From an uncultured bacterium (GTDB taxonomy: Bacteria; Cyanobacteriota; Vampirovibrionia; Gastranaerophilales; Gastranaerophilaceae), in the NCBI GenBank assembly GCA_902796515.1, contig CADBOZ010000134.1, positions 1 through 38,897 on the forward strand: DNA of 38,897 nucleotides, read 5' to 3'. Below the pieces are notes generated by a model. That model was not told the DNA's origin, searched no databases, and was given only the letters and a program-made list of their open reading frames with translations. The position numbers and the translations under genes are program-made. Shown here piece by piece: positions 8,678 to 17,791 of the stretch (position 1 is the stretch's first letter; each line of letters opens with the position of its first letter).

Positions 8678-9709
8678 ATGAGAATTCAAAATGTGGCAAG
8701 CGCATACCGTGCGAATTTTATGGCAAATGAAAACAATAAACGCAAGTTATATGAAGCTTTTATGTATATATTAAATAACAGCGATAAACTTGAAGCATCG
8801 GATGTTTTTGTTTCAAATCGCGGGAATGAAACAGAAAATTCAAGTTCTCCCGAAAAAGATGATGAAAATACCGAAAATACTCCCGCTGTTACAATAACAA
8901 AAGATGCTCAACCTGAAGAAGATGAAAATTTAACAAAAGATATCCAATCGACAGAAGATGAAAATTTAACTGAAGATAAGCCCGCAGAGCCTAATTATAA
9001 AACCAAAGATGAATCAGTTCTTCTTTGCAAATTAAAAAAAATACCCGAACCCGCACCTGAAATTCCGGCGGAAGAGTTGGCATTATTAAGAGAAGATGCT
9101 AATTATGTACCAAGACATGCAAAAACAGATAAAATACCAAAAGAAGAAGCAATTGATATGTCAAAATTAAGACCTGTTATCGGCATCAGAAAAAATGAAA
9201 AAACTGAAGCAATACTAAAAGAAAGACTTGAAAAGTATAGAGGAAAAAATAATCCGCTTATGATTTCGGATGTAATGTATGATGCTTTGTGCAAATTAAA
9301 ACCGGAAACAATAGAAGCCATTCAAAGTGACGAATTACTGTACCTGATGGCTGCAGAAGACAAAGATTTAAGCAAATTATTTGAAAGAGATACTCTTGAT
9401 AGGAAGGATAGAATTCAAATGCTGCATAATTTCGAAGCTGCATTTACGGAAGATGAGATTGAAGAGCTTACATCAACCGATGAAAATAATGCTGCCACAA
9501 TTGTAAGCCTTGCAAAATGGCTGTTTACCTTTGATAGTATTCAGCAAAAAAATATTTCACTGTACAGATTGAAAAATACTCCGAAAATTACGCCTTCGGG
9601 AAAAACATTTAGTATTATCTCGTATTTTGAACCGTATAAAAAACCAAGCAAATTAAAAAGGTTTTTACAAAGTTTTAATAAAGACAGACATAAAATACAT
9701 ATATACTAA
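8678..9709 (+). CDS. Hypothetical acidic protein with ANF-type N-terminus
   Basis: The family is not recognised. The ATG at 8678 is chosen because AAAGGA ends 7 nt upstream; earlier in-frame starts have no such signal. The protein (343 aa) has no signal peptide or membrane span. Residues 1-14 read MRIQNVASAYRANF, close to the start of the protein encoded at 26327. Residues about 45-105 are an acidic, disordered linker with a repeated EDENLT segment. From about residue 155 the protein looks folded and helical, ending in a basic tail (about 320-343). It converges on atpG with only 3 bp between the stop codons and no visible terminator. Confidence 0.8.
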   Translation: MRIQNVASAYRANFMANENNKRKLYEAFMYILNNSDKLEASDVFVSNRGNETENSSSPEKDDENTENTPAVTITKDAQPEEDENLTKDIQSTEDENLTEDKPAEPNYKTKDESVLLCKLKKIPEPAPEIPAEELALLREDANYVPRHAKTDKIPKEEAIDMSKLRPVIGIRKNEKTEAILKERLEKYRGKNNPLMISDVMYDALCKLKPETIEAIQSDELLYLMAAEDKDLSKLFERDTLDRKDRIQMLHNFEAAFTEDEIEELTSTDENNAATIVSLAKWLFTFDSIQQKNISLYRLKNTPKITPSGKTFSIISYFEPYKKPSKLKRFLQSFNKDRHKIHIY

Positions 9710-9712
9710 TTT

Positions 9713-10681
9713 TTAAGAAACTGCGCCCACGCCGGAAATTATTTCGGTTAATTCCTGCGTAATTTTACCCTGACGTGCTTTATTGTATTCAATGGTCAGT
9801 GTGGAAATCATTTCTTCCGCATTATTTGTAGCCGAGCTCATTGCGGTCATTCTGCTTGCAAGTTCGCTTGCCTGAGCTTCAAGAAGTGATTGATAAACAA
9901 TATTTGTAACATACATCGGAATAATTTTTAACAATACCGATTTAATATCAGGTATAAATTCACTCAAGGGCTCAATTTTGGTTGCATTATTTTCAATATT
10001 CAATTCTTTATCAAGTTCGTTGTTATGATTTTCTTTTAATTCCTGTATGTTTGTTGCGACGGGAAGTAAAGGCCAGCTTTCCGTAATATAGGTCATCATA
10101 TTTTTGTATCTTGTTGTTACAAGTTCAATTCTGTCAATTTCTTTTGAAATATACGCATCGGCAAGATTGGAAGCTACTATATAAGCCGAGCTTGAATTTA
10201 TTCCGTCGAGAGTGTTAACGTATGTTTTTTTAATTTCAAAATGATATTTACTTTGAGCGCTTTTCATAGAGGGGAGCGCTTTTTGACCTATTAAATACAC
10301 ACATACTTTTTTGCCTTCGGATGTGTATTTTTTGATTAAATTCAATGCATATCTTACGATATTAGCGCAATATGCCCCCGCAAGACCTTTGTTTGAGGAA
10401 ACCACAACTATGCCGACCGTATTAACTTCTCTTTTTTCAAACAGAGCGGAATAATTTTCAAGCCCTGTACAGTTTTTTGAGTTGTCAATTTCATCACTTT
10501 TAACATGTTCGTATATCCAGCTAAACATTTTATACAGTTCAAAAGTAAACGGTCGGGAAGTCTTAACCGCATTTTCCGCCTTTTTTACTTTTGCTGCCGC
10601 AACCATTTTCATGGCACGGGTGATTTTTTGTGTATTTTTAATACTTGTTATTCTGTCTTTTATGTTTCTTAAACTGGCCAT
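9713..10681 (-). CDS. atpG: ATP synthase F1 gamma subunit
   Basis: The gamma subunit is the rotating shaft that couples the c-ring to the alpha3beta3 head. The N-terminal helix MASLRNIKDRITSIKNTQKI and the C-terminal helix with YNKARQGKITQELTEI form the conserved coiled coil. At 322 aa it is longer than the usual 285-290. Between WPLLP and KIIPMY lies a charged, asparagine-rich insert, roughly where cyanobacterial and chloroplast gamma subunits carry their regulatory insertion, but shorter; another small insertion lies around residues 60-80. No regulatory cysteine pair is visible in the insert. It is the last gene of the atp operon, with a good ribosome-binding site (GAGGATAAAATG). Confidence 0.95.
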   Translation of the reverse strand: MASLRNIKDRITSIKNTQKITRAMKMVAAAKVKKAENAVKTSRPFTFELYKMFSWIYEHVKSDEIDNSKNCTGLENYSALFEKREVNTVGIVVVSSNKGLAGAYCANIVRYALNLIKKYTSEGKKVCVYLIGQKALPSMKSAQSKYHFEIKKTYVNTLDGINSSSAYIVASNLADAYISKEIDRIELVTTRYKNMMTYITESWPLLPVATNIQELKENHNNELDKELNIENNATKIEPLSEFIPDIKSVLLKIIPMYVTNIVYQSLLEAQASELASRMTAMSSATNNAEEMISTLTIEYNKARQGKITQELTEIISGVGAVS

Positions 10682-10700
10682 TTTATCCTCTTGGTTTTTC

Positions 10701-12245
10701 TTATTTTCTTTCAGAGCTTCTTCTTTCGGAGAAGATATTTTCTTTGAAGTCTTTTACAAGTTTTGTAAGAGTTTCTTTATCTTCGTCTTCAAGTTTAGCG
10801 CCTTTATTTAGCCTTTCTTCCAATTCCGGGCAATTTGCCGAGAAGTATTCAAAGAATTGCTTTTTAAATAATTGAATATCTTTATTTTCAATATCGTTAA
10901 CGTGTCCTTCGTTTGCAACAAACAAGATTGCAACCTGACGGGCAACGCTCAACGGTTTATATTGAGGCTGAATTAAGATATGAGTCAATTTTTCACCTTT
11001 AAGCAATTGTGCTTTTGTTGCGGGGTCAAGGTCTGAAGCAAATTGAGCAAATGCCGCAAGTTCTCTGTATTGAGCTAAGTCAAGACGTAATTGACCTGCA
11101 ACTTGTTTAATAGCTTTTGTTTGAGCGGCGCCGCCTACACGTGAAACCGATATACCTGCATTAATTGCGGGACGTTGACCCGAGTTAAACAGGTTTGATT
11201 CCAAGAATATTTGTCCGTCGGTAATAGAAATTACATTTGTCGGGATATATGCAGAAACGTCGCCTGCTTGAGTTTCGATAATAGGGAGTGCGGTAATTGA
11301 ACCTGCGCCTCTTTCATCCGATAACTTACAAGCACGTTCCAAAAGACGTGAATGTAAGTAGAATACATCCCCGGGATATGCTTCACGTCCCGGCGGTCTT
11401 TTAAGAAGCAAACTCATTGCACGATATGCCTGAGCGTGTTTTGTTAGGTCATCATATATGATTAAACAATGTTTTCCTTGTTCTAAAAATTCTTCCGCAA
11501 TAGCACATCCCGCAAAAGGAGCTATATACTGCAGAGGTGCGGAATTATCGGCAGTTGCCGAAACAATTATTGAATAATCCATTGCGCCTTTTTCTTCCAA
11601 TGTTTTTGCCAAATGCGCAACGGTTGAAGTTTTTTGTCCGATTGCAACATAAATACAAATTACATCTTTACCCTTCTGGTTGATTATTGTATCAATTGCA
11701 ATTGCTGTTTTACCTGTTTGTCTGTCGCCGATAATAAGTTCTCTTTGTCCTCTTCCGATAGGAGTTAAGGCGTCAATTGCGGTTAAACCTGTTGCAAGAG
11801 GTTCATGAACAGATTTTCTTTCAATGATACCGGGGGCAATTCTTTCAATCGGACGTGTTTTATCTGTTTGAATATCACCTTTGCCATCAATAGGAATACC
11901 TGTAGGGTCTATTATTCTTCCGATTAAGTTTTCGCCGACCGGAACGGAAGCGATTTTGCCCGTTGATTTAACGGACATACCTTCTTTAATTCCCGTATAA
12001 TCTCCGAGTACAACAACCCCGACATTATCTTCTTCAAGGTTTAATGTAATACCGAGAGTGTGTTTTCCGTCGTCAAACTCAACCAGTTCGGATGACATAA
12101 CATTGCTCAATCCGTAAATACGTGAAATCCCGTCCGATATTTCAATAACCGAACCGACATTTTCAACTTGCAATTTATCCGCATAATTTTCAATTTTGGA
12201 TTTAATAATTGCCGTAATTTCAGAGCTATTAATTGTTGATGACAT
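10701..12245 (-). CDS. atpA: ATP synthase F1 alpha subunit
   Basis: This is the non-catalytic nucleotide-binding subunit of the F1 head. At 514 aa it has typical length. The P-loop GDRQTGKT is at residues 173-180, and the [17 protein letters not shown] segment typical of F1 alpha is present in the C-terminal half. It sits between delta and gamma as in other bacterial atp operons. The catalytic beta subunit (atpD) and epsilon (atpC) are not in the cluster, as in Cyanobacteria, where they form a second operon. Confidence 0.98.
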   Translation of the reverse strand: MSSTINSSEITAIIKSKIENYADKLQVENVGSVIEISDGISRIYGLSNVMSSELVEFDDGKHTLGITLNLEEDNVGVVVLGDYTGIKEGMSVKSTGKIASVPVGENLIGRIIDPTGIPIDGKGDIQTDKTRPIERIAPGIIERKSVHEPLATGLTAIDALTPIGRGQRELIIGDRQTGKTAIAIDTIINQKGKDVICIYVAIGQKTSTVAHLAKTLEEKGAMDYSIIVSATADNSAPLQYIAPFAGCAIAEEFLEQGKHCLIIYDDLTKHAQAYRAMSLLLKRPPGREAYPGDVFYLHSRLLERACKLSDERGAGSITALPIIETQAGDVSAYIPTNVISITDGQIFLESNLFNSGQRPAINAGISVSRVGGAAQTKAIKQVAGQLRLDLAQYRELAAFAQFASDLDPATKAQLLKGEKLTHILIQPQYKPLSVARQVAILFVANEGHVNDIENKDIQLFKKQFFEYFSANCPELEERLNKGAKLEDEDKETLTKLVKDFKENIFSERRSSERK

Positions 12246-12276
12246 AGGTTTTTTACCTTTCTTATGTTTTTAGTAA

Positions 12277-12816
12277 TTATATTTTTCTTAAATTTTCAAA
12301 TTTTCTTTTCAAGCTTAAATCTATAATCTTATCTTCAACTTTGACAACCAATCCGCCCATTATTGACTCATCCGTGTCATAGTTTAAGATAACCTGTTTT
12401 TTCATTTTTTCCGCCAGTTTTTCGGAAAGTCTTGCTTTAGCATCATCGTCCAGACCGACAGCACTTATTACTTGAACTCTTTGCATATTTTTTATTTTTT
12501 CGGTTTGTTTTCCGTATAAATCCAATATGCTTTTAAAAATAATAAATCTGTTTTCGTCCAAAAGTGTTCCGATGAAGTTATATGTAATATTATTTATCTT
12601 GTCTTTAAAGACTTGATCTATAACATCCTTTTTATCTTTTAAAGAAACAACAGGATGCAAAAAGAATGTTTTAAGTTCTTTATTTTGAAAAATTGTTTCA
12701 TCAACAAGTTTTAAATTTTCCAAAACTTCGTCAAGAAAATCATAAGAACATTCAATTAATGCCGTTGCATATCTTTTTGCAACCTTCATGTTTTTTATGT
12801 CAACTGTATTATTCAA
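12277..12816 (-). CDS. atpH: ATP synthase F1 delta subunit
   Basis: The delta subunit joins the peripheral stalk to the top of F1 (OSCP equivalent). The 179-residue length is typical. The family signatures are an N-terminal AKRYATALIE and a C-terminal DESIMGGLVVKVEDKIIDLS. It overlaps the b-subunit gene by 4 nt (12813-12816), which indicates translational coupling within the operon. Confidence 0.94.
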   Translation of the reverse strand: MNNTVDIKNMKVAKRYATALIECSYDFLDEVLENLKLVDETIFQNKELKTFFLHPVVSLKDKKDVIDQVFKDKINNITYNFIGTLLDENRFIIFKSILDLYGKQTEKIKNMQRVQVISAVGLDDDAKARLSEKLAEKMKKQVILNYDTDESIMGGLVVKVEDKIIDLSLKRKFENLRKI

Positions 12817-13322
12817 GATAAGTTTCCTTTAATTTTATCAAGTTCATCAATTGATGAATTTATTAATTTTTTATGAATTTTTTCATCAAGTCTTGCCAGT
12901 ACTTCTTCTTTTGCAAGATTAATGCTTGCACTATAAACGTCTTCCAATGTTAAATTTTTAAATCTTTGCGCCTGTGATTTAAAAATTCTTTCAAGGTGTG
13001 ACAGAAGTTCTTTTTGCTGAAGAACCGTTTTTTCTTCGGTTTTTCTTTTTATATTTTCCGCACTTAATTTTGCCTGACTTTTGATTTCATCTTGCAGTTG
13101 TTGAGTATCGCTTACAAGTTCCTTTGTTTCTTCGTATTCCTTCAGGGCTTTTTCCTTGTTTTCGGTACTTTTTTCAACCGAAAGTCTTACTTCATCCGCC
13201 ATTTTTGCAATTAAATCACCGAGATGCGCTTTTTTGTAAATGAGCGCAAGAGTATATATTACAATTATGAAATTGATAATATTTGTGTTTAAAATTGCTT
13301 CAAATAAACTAATTTCGTGCAT
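12813..13322 (-). CDS. atpF: ATP synthase F0 b subunit
   Basis: One of two different stator-stalk subunits. A single membrane span (about residues 10-30, NTNIINFIIVIYTLALIY) is followed by a long charged coiled coil that dimerises with b'. The ATG at 13322 is preferred (AGGTG a few bases upstream); a GTG two codons earlier is also possible. It starts a few bases after the b' stop codon. Having unequal b and b' genes is typical of Cyanobacteria and of some other groups such as Alphaproteobacteria. Confidence 0.9.
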   Translation of the reverse strand: MHEISLFEAILNTNIINFIIVIYTLALIYKKAHLGDLIAKMADEVRLSVEKSTENKEKALKEYEETKELVSDTQQLQDEIKSQAKLSAENIKRKTEEKTVLQQKELLSHLERIFKSQAQRFKNLTLEDVYSASINLAKEEVLARLDEKIHKKLINSSIDELDKIKGNLS

Positions 13323-13328
13323 ATTCAC

Positions 13329-13802
13329 CTAGATTTTCAAATATTTATTAATTCTGTCTTCGTCTATATTGACACTTGTCTGTTCGTTTAAAATTTTAGA
13401 AACAATTAAAGCAACGAAACCCGAAACCTCTGATTTTAAATCAATTTTTGAATTGCGGCTTGATTCTTCAAGGTTTTTCCTGTTTTCTTCAATTTGCAGT
13501 CTGATTTCTTTTTTTGTCTTTTTAATAATAACAGAGCCTTTTTCTTTAGCTTCGGTTGAAACTTCTTTTATGTGTTCACCGGCTTCGTTTCTTGCCTGCT
13601 TTATTCTTCTTTCTTTATCTTCAACAAGGGCAATCGACTTTTCCTTGCATTCGTGTTCTATTTGAGAATTCTTTGCAAGGAATTTCTCTCTCTCTTCTAT
13701 TGCCCCTGTTATCGGGCGATATAATAAAGTTTTTATGATGAACAAAAATATAAGAAAGCTTATAACTACAAATATAAATGTTCCGTCAATTTGCATTAAC
13801 AT
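13329..13802 (-). CDS. atpF2: ATP synthase F0 b' subunit
   Basis: The second peripheral-stalk subunit (157 aa), called atpG or b' in Cyanobacteria. The N-terminus MQIDGTFIFVVISFLIFLFI is the typical b' start, with the membrane span at about residues 8-27, then LLYRPITGAIEEREKF as in b/b' proteins, then a coiled coil. It lies between c and b, the cyanobacterial order. It ends with TAG. AGGA lies about 9 nt before the ATG at 13802; a second in-frame ATG two codons later is possible. Confidence 0.9.
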   Translation of the reverse strand: MLMQIDGTFIFVVISFLIFLFIIKTLLYRPITGAIEEREKFLAKNSQIEHECKEKSIALVEDKERRIKQARNEAGEHIKEVSTEAKEKGSVIIKKTKKEIRLQIEENRKNLEESSRNSKIDLKSEVSGFVALIVSKILNEQTSVNIDEDRINKYLKI

Positions 13803-13813
13803 TGTTTTTTATC

Positions 13814-14047
13814 CTATTTCAATACGAAACCGATTAAAATTACAACCAGTAAAGCGTAAATAGCACATGCTTCAATAAGACCTGCGCCAATGTAGAAGTA
13901 TTTTGAAATTTGTCCTTCTGCTTCAGGTTGACGTGCAATACTTTCGATGATTGCTTGAGTTGCAAGACCAAGACCGATACCGGGCCCTATTACGCCAAGA
14001 CCGATTGCTAAACCCATTGCGATAAATTTTAATACTGCTAAATCCAT
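13814..14047 (-). CDS. atpE: ATP synthase F0 c subunit
   Basis: This 77-residue helical hairpin forms the rotor ring. The polar loop ARQPEAEG is at residues 38-45, and the ion-binding carboxylate is E59 in IGAGLIEACAIY. Sodium-type c subunits have a glutamine in helix 1 (GxGQG) and E-S-T in helix 2; here the positions are leucine (L26, GIGLG) and E-A-C, so a proton-driven ring is predicted. AAGGAG lies 8 nt before the ATG, the strongest ribosome-binding site in the operon, consistent with the high copy number of c. Confidence 0.97.
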   Translation of the reverse strand: MDLAVLKFIAMGLAIGLGVIGPGIGLGLATQAIIESIARQPEAEGQISKYFYIGAGLIEACAIYALLVVILIGFVLK

Positions 14048-14085
14048 GATTTTTCTCCTTTTTTATTTTTATATATTACTTATTA

Positions 14086-14886
14086 TTAATGTTTTTTAAC
14101 CGCTCCCGAAATATATGCGCTTGTCAGCAATGTAAATACAAGAGCCTGTATAAATGCTACAAATATTTCAAAGAACATTACGGGTAAAGGTAATAATGAG
14201 CCGAGAAATATTGTAATATTATATATCCAGCTTGCGGGAAGTATGCCGCCCAATGTACTTTGACAAAATGCGCTTATTGAATTTATATCAACAAGAGATG
14301 CAACCAAACCCGCCATAACCATAATTAATATTTCACCTGCAAGGATATTTGCAAAAAGACGGAGAGCCAGTGTTAGAGGTCTTACTATATCTTCAAGCAT
14401 ATTAAAAGGCGTCATAAACCATACAGGTTGATAGTAATGTTTAAAATATGCCAGCCCTTTTGCCTTAATACCCGAACCCAGATAATAAACAAGAACGATT
14501 ATTGCAAGTGCGGCTGTAACATTTATATCGTTGGTAGGAGAAGCAAATTCTCCGTGAGTTGATTTTATAGCGGGAAAGAAATTTAAAATCTTCCATGGTA
14601 ATTGTCCGATTAAGTTACCGGTTATGATAAATAAAAATAAAGACATCAAAAGAGGAGTGTGACGTTTTCCGTCTTCGCCCATATCTTTTGTAAGCGATGT
14701 AAAAATTGTTACTATATTTTCAAATGTAGCTTGTAGTTTTGAAGGGACAAGTTTGGTGTTTCCCGTAATCAATAATGCAAAGAAAATAACTATTGCCATA
14801 GTTATCCAGAGCGTTACCAGAGTATCCATATGTACGCTCATTCCAAGCAAGGTTGCTGTCCAGTGTTCTCCTATATGAAATTCCAT
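14086..14886 (-). CDS. atpB: ATP synthase F0 a subunit
   Basis: The a subunit provides the two half-channels for ion entry and exit. It is a 266-residue polytopic protein with the essential arginine R176 in LTLALRLFANILAGE, and a C-terminal span with FIQALVFTLLTSAYIS. It is the first gene of the operon; no atpI precedes it. AAGGAA lies upstream of the ATG. Confidence 0.96.
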   Translation of the reverse strand: MEFHIGEHWTATLLGMSVHMDTLVTLWITMAIVIFFALLITGNTKLVPSKLQATFENIVTIFTSLTKDMGEDGKRHTPLLMSLFLFIITGNLIGQLPWKILNFFPAIKSTHGEFASPTNDINVTAALAIIVLVYYLGSGIKAKGLAYFKHYYQPVWFMTPFNMLEDIVRPLTLALRLFANILAGEILIMVMAGLVASLVDINSISAFCQSTLGGILPASWIYNITIFLGSLLPLPVMFFEIFVAFIQALVFTLLTSAYISGAVKKH

Positions 14887-15223
14887 CGCATTTCCTTAAT
14901 TTATTAAATAGTCTTAGATAATAGTAACCTAATTTTGAAAATATTTTTTAATCTATTTATATGAATTTTTATTCAGATTACAAAAACCATATTTCGTATT
15001 TTAAAAGTACTATTAACAGACTACGGTATATTTCTCGTGATATGGTTTTAAACAGCGCCTTTCGGAGTATTTGCCCGAAACTCAATCTTTGGATTTAGAT
15101 AACTTGATGCACTATAAACAGTTTAAATTTCAATCTTACTATTGATGAATAGCCAGTACAAAAGAAGTATATTCAAAATGTAAACTACATAAATTGAATT
15201 AAAAAAATATATAAAAATACTTT
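14887..15223. other. 337-bp intergenic region upstream of atp and the regulator
   Basis: This divergent gap must hold promoters for the atp operon (minus) and the response regulator (plus), but I see no convincing -35/-10 pair. It contains a hairpin TTTCGG/CCGAAA (15060-15065 and 15075-15080) and an imperfect inverted repeat beginning ACCATAT (about 14987) and ending ATATGGT (about 15046). There is no open frame and no tRNA-like fold. Confidence 0.3.
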
Positions 15224-15235
15224 ATGGAGGGGGTA

Positions 15236-15949
15236 ATGAGAAGAACAACGGATTTTAAAAGAAAACGCAAAGTTATTGTCGTAGACGACAAGTATGAACA
15301 CGCTTCAGGTGTTCGTGAACTGGTTAATCTGGAAAATGATTATGAAGTTATAGCAAATGCGGGAAATGCTAATGTTGCTATTTCGTTAATCAAAAAATAT
15401 CAGCCCGATATTGTCCTTATGGATATTAATATGCCTGAAATGGACGGTATTAATGCGATAGCTGAAATTCAAAAGCTTGATGTTAAAACAAAAGTAATTG
15501 TCCTGACAGCTTATGATGATGCCGATTTAATATACAGAGCAATGAAAGTCGGAGCATGCGGCTATGTATTAAAAACAATGGTATCCGCTCAATTAATTAA
15601 AGCACTTGATGAAGTATCAATCGGTAAAATTTATCTTCCGAATGTTCTTTGTTCTAAATTCTTTGAATATTTTCAAGATTTTGAAAAGAATGGTGCAAAA
15701 CAAGTTGATGACGGCGAAGAAAATTTGCTTCATTACTTAACAAACAGAGAAGAAGAAGTTCTTTCATTACTTTTGGAAGGTGCTACATATAAAGATGTTG
15801 CAAGAGAATTGTTTATTTCGGAAACCACCGTTAAAACGCACGTAAATAATATATTCCAAAAACTTCAGGTTAAAGAAAAAACACAAGCTGTACTTTATGC
15901 AATAAATAAAGGCTTTAAGCCAAAAACTGCTCAAAAAATCGCAGTATAA
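15236..15949 (+). CDS. NarL/FixJ-family response regulator
   Basis: A receiver domain (residues 10-130) carries the acidic pair D17-D18, the phosphoacceptor D63 in VLMDINMPEMDG, T91 and K113. A LuxR-type DNA-binding domain (about 168-225) reads LTNREEEVLSLLLEG and later ISETTVKTHVNNIFQKL. The ATG at 15236 is chosen because GGAGGGGG lies just upstream; an ATG four codons earlier is inside that ribosome-binding site. It precedes a soluble histidine kinase and the flagellar rod genes on the same strand, so it may be the partner of that kinase; this is inference. Confidence 0.93.
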   Translation: MRRTTDFKRKRKVIVVDDKYEHASGVRELVNLENDYEVIANAGNANVAISLIKKYQPDIVLMDINMPEMDGINAIAEIQKLDVKTKVIVLTAYDDADLIYRAMKVGACGYVLKTMVSAQLIKALDEVSIGKIYLPNVLCSKFFEYFQDFEKNGAKQVDDGEENLLHYLTNREEEVLSLLLEGATYKDVARELFISETTVKTHVNNIFQKLQVKEKTQAVLYAINKGFKPKTAQKIAV

Positions 15950-15955
15950 CCCGCG

Positions 15956-15992
15956 GCCGGTGCAAAACATTAAAGCGATGAGATTTAATTTG
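15956..15992. repeat. Diverged copy of the intergenic repeat family
   Basis: CCGGTGC followed by GCGATGAGATTTAATT aligns with the repeat at 18746 and 18918 (CCGGTGC...AAATCGATGAGATTTG). The stem bases differ but still pair (TTAAA/TTTAA), which suggests that the hairpin is conserved. It begins 7 bp after the response-regulator stop codon. Confidence 0.5.
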
Positions 15993-16021
15993 TAGACACT
16001 AAAAGATAAATAAAAAATATT

Positions 16022-16037
16022 GGGGGCGAATGCCCCC
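16022..16037. promoter_or_regulatory. GC hairpin ahead of the histidine kinase
   Basis: GGGGGC/GCCCCC with loop GAAT is a very stable stem in an AT-rich gap, 27 bp before the kinase ATG. There is no T run on the plus strand; on the minus strand an AATATTTTTT follows. It may modulate kinase expression or separate the regulator and kinase transcripts. Confidence 0.4.
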
Positions 16038-16063
16038 GCTATATTAATAAAATCGGTGAATTA

Positions 16064-17284
16064 ATGAATAATGCTATCAAAAACTTTAATATATTTTTTG
16101 AAGAAAACGATTTAATGCCGGATGAAACATACTCCCATGTGCTTGTTAAATCGTTGGCAAGAAGTATACTTGAGCCGATTGCATCCGAAAATTCCAATTC
16201 CGTAATCCTTTATCATTTTAAAGATATTCCCGAAACAAACAGCCTGATAAAACGTCTTGAATATTCTCAAAATATTATTTTAAAAGAGTATACAGACTTT
16301 GAATTTTCAAAATATGATGTGGAAGAAACCGGTTTTATAGTACTTTCATCAAGCAGATATAATTGTGCCTTTATTTTTAAAGAAGTGTCCGAAGGTGAAT
16401 ATAAAATATATCTTAAATTGAATTCAAAGCTTGTTAACAAGGTTTACGAAACGATAAAATCAACATTCCATGATAATTTTGATGAAGAATATTATAAATA
16501 CAGACCCGAAAGAAGGGAAAACCTTTTAATGAACAGGGCGGTTGAAAATCTTCTTCGGGATTTTAAAGAAATTATTAAAGAGAATGAATGTAATTTAAAA
16601 TTGCAGGAAAATTATAAGTCTGTGAATGTTGCCAATACTACATTCAGAAATGAAATATATCAAAATGTGCGCCAGATAGCACATGAAATAAAAAATCAAA
16701 TCAGCATTCTGGATATTTACATAAGGATTTTTGAAAAAAAATCGAAAGATACAGAAATTGTTGAACCTTTAAAGAAATCGCTATCGTTGATTAAAAGCCA
16801 GATTGAGCAGTTTAAAAATATTGATGTAATTAACCTGCAGGAACAAAATATTAAAGAATTGGTTAAAGAATCAATTAAAACTTATTCCGAATTATTAAAA
16901 GAAAAGAACAACAAGCTGATTTTGATTGACGAGATGCCCGAAAGTGAAGCAAAATCATTTGCTGACAGGGAAAAATTCTTAATTGTATTAAACAATATAA
17001 TAAAAAATGCACATGATTCGACATCAAATGACGAAATAACAATAAAACTTTCAAAATGTGATTCAAAAATAAAAATTTCTTTTATTAATCACGGAGAAGA
17101 AATTAAAAAAGAGAGCCAATCAAAAATATTTGAACAAGGTTATACAACAAAAAAAGACGGATGGGGAGTCGGGCTTTCCGTTTGTAAGAAATATATAGGC
17201 TCTCAATTCGGAACTTTTGAATTGGAAAAAAGTGACAGGGATGAAACAATTTTCACGATATTAATACCGCTTATAGAAGCGTAA
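16064..17284 (+). CDS. Soluble sensor histidine kinase
   Basis: Residues 1-150 form a sensor region with no membrane span, signal peptide or recognisable PAS signature. The dimerisation/phosphoacceptor helix contains H207 in VRQIAHEIKNQ. The ATPase domain shows an N box (NNIIKNAHDS) and a G box (KDGWGVGLSVCKKYIG). A kinase with no transmembrane segment next to flgB-flgC-fliE recalls FlgS of the epsilonproteobacteria, a cytoplasmic kinase that reads flagellar export assembly, but that is an analogy. Its FlgR partner there is a sigma54 activator, whereas the nearby regulator here is NarL-type. flgB starts 24 bp downstream, so the kinase is probably co-transcribed with the rod genes. Confidence 0.9.
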   Translation: MNNAIKNFNIFFEENDLMPDETYSHVLVKSLARSILEPIASENSNSVILYHFKDIPETNSLIKRLEYSQNIILKEYTDFEFSKYDVEETGFIVLSSSRYNCAFIFKEVSEGEYKIYLKLNSKLVNKVYETIKSTFHDNFDEEYYKYRPERRENLLMNRAVENLLRDFKEIIKENECNLKLQENYKSVNVANTTFRNEIYQNVRQIAHEIKNQISILDIYIRIFEKKSKDTEIVEPLKKSLSLIKSQIEQFKNIDVINLQEQNIKELVKESIKTYSELLKEKNNKLILIDEMPESEAKSFADREKFLIVLNNIIKNAHDSTSNDEITIKLSKCDSKIKISFINHGEEIKKESQSKIFEQGYTTKKDGWGVGLSVCKKYIGSQFGTFELEKSDRDETIFTILIPLIEA

Positions 17285-17308
17285 AATAAACTTTATAAGG
17301 ATAGAATT

Positions 17309-17776
17309 ATGGATTTTATTGAAAACAGAACACGAAGTATCGGTGCTATGGCGCTGGACGGTCTTTACGAAAGAACAAAAGCAATTTCGGCAAACACTGC
17401 CAATGCTCTGACACCAGGTTATCAAAGAAGAACAGTGTCTTTTGAAAGCAGCCTCAGAAACATAATAAACAGGGAAAACGAAAAAGAAGAAATTAAGCTT
17501 CAAAATGCAAGGGAATATGAAAAAAATCCCGAACGTGTTTTGCACGGGAAAACTCCCGCAGAGCTTGCTTTTTTGGCAATGGAAACGGATGCGGATTATA
17601 CAATTGATGTTGAAACCGATATGACGGATGCTATTGATGAAAACGGAAATAATGTGAATATTGAAGAGGAAATGATGGATGAAGCAAAGACAGGCATCCA
17701 ATATCAAGTAATTGCAAACCTGCTATCTAAATCATATTCCCAGCTTTCGTCGGTTATTAGGGGCGATAATCAATAA
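17309..17776 (+). CDS. flgB: Flagellar proximal rod protein FlgB
   Basis: FlgB is part of the flagellar basal-body rod. The family N-terminus is seen as ALDGLYERTKAISANTANAL followed by TPGYQRR (the usual form is NIANADTPGYK), and the C-terminal helix is KTGIQYQVIANLLSKSYSQL. At 155 aa it is slightly longer than typical. The middle section is acidic and looks unstructured. AAGGA lies 7 nt before the ATG. It opens a three-gene rod cluster with flgC and fliE. Confidence 0.9.
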   Translation: MDFIENRTRSIGAMALDGLYERTKAISANTANALTPGYQRRTVSFESSLRNIINRENEKEEIKLQNAREYEKNPERVLHGKTPAELAFLAMETDADYTIDVETDMTDAIDENGNNVNIEEEMMDEAKTGIQYQVIANLLSKSYSQLSSVIRGDNQ

Positions 17777-17791
17777 TAGAGGAGAATTAGT

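Noticed and set aside
14887-15223. tRNA or known riboswitch in the gap upstream of atpB
   Set aside because: No cloverleaf or recognisable aptamer could be folded by eye; only a short 6-bp hairpin is present.
15224-15235. Upstream ATG of the response regulator
   Set aside because: It lies inside the GGAGGGGG ribosome-binding site of the ATG at 15236.
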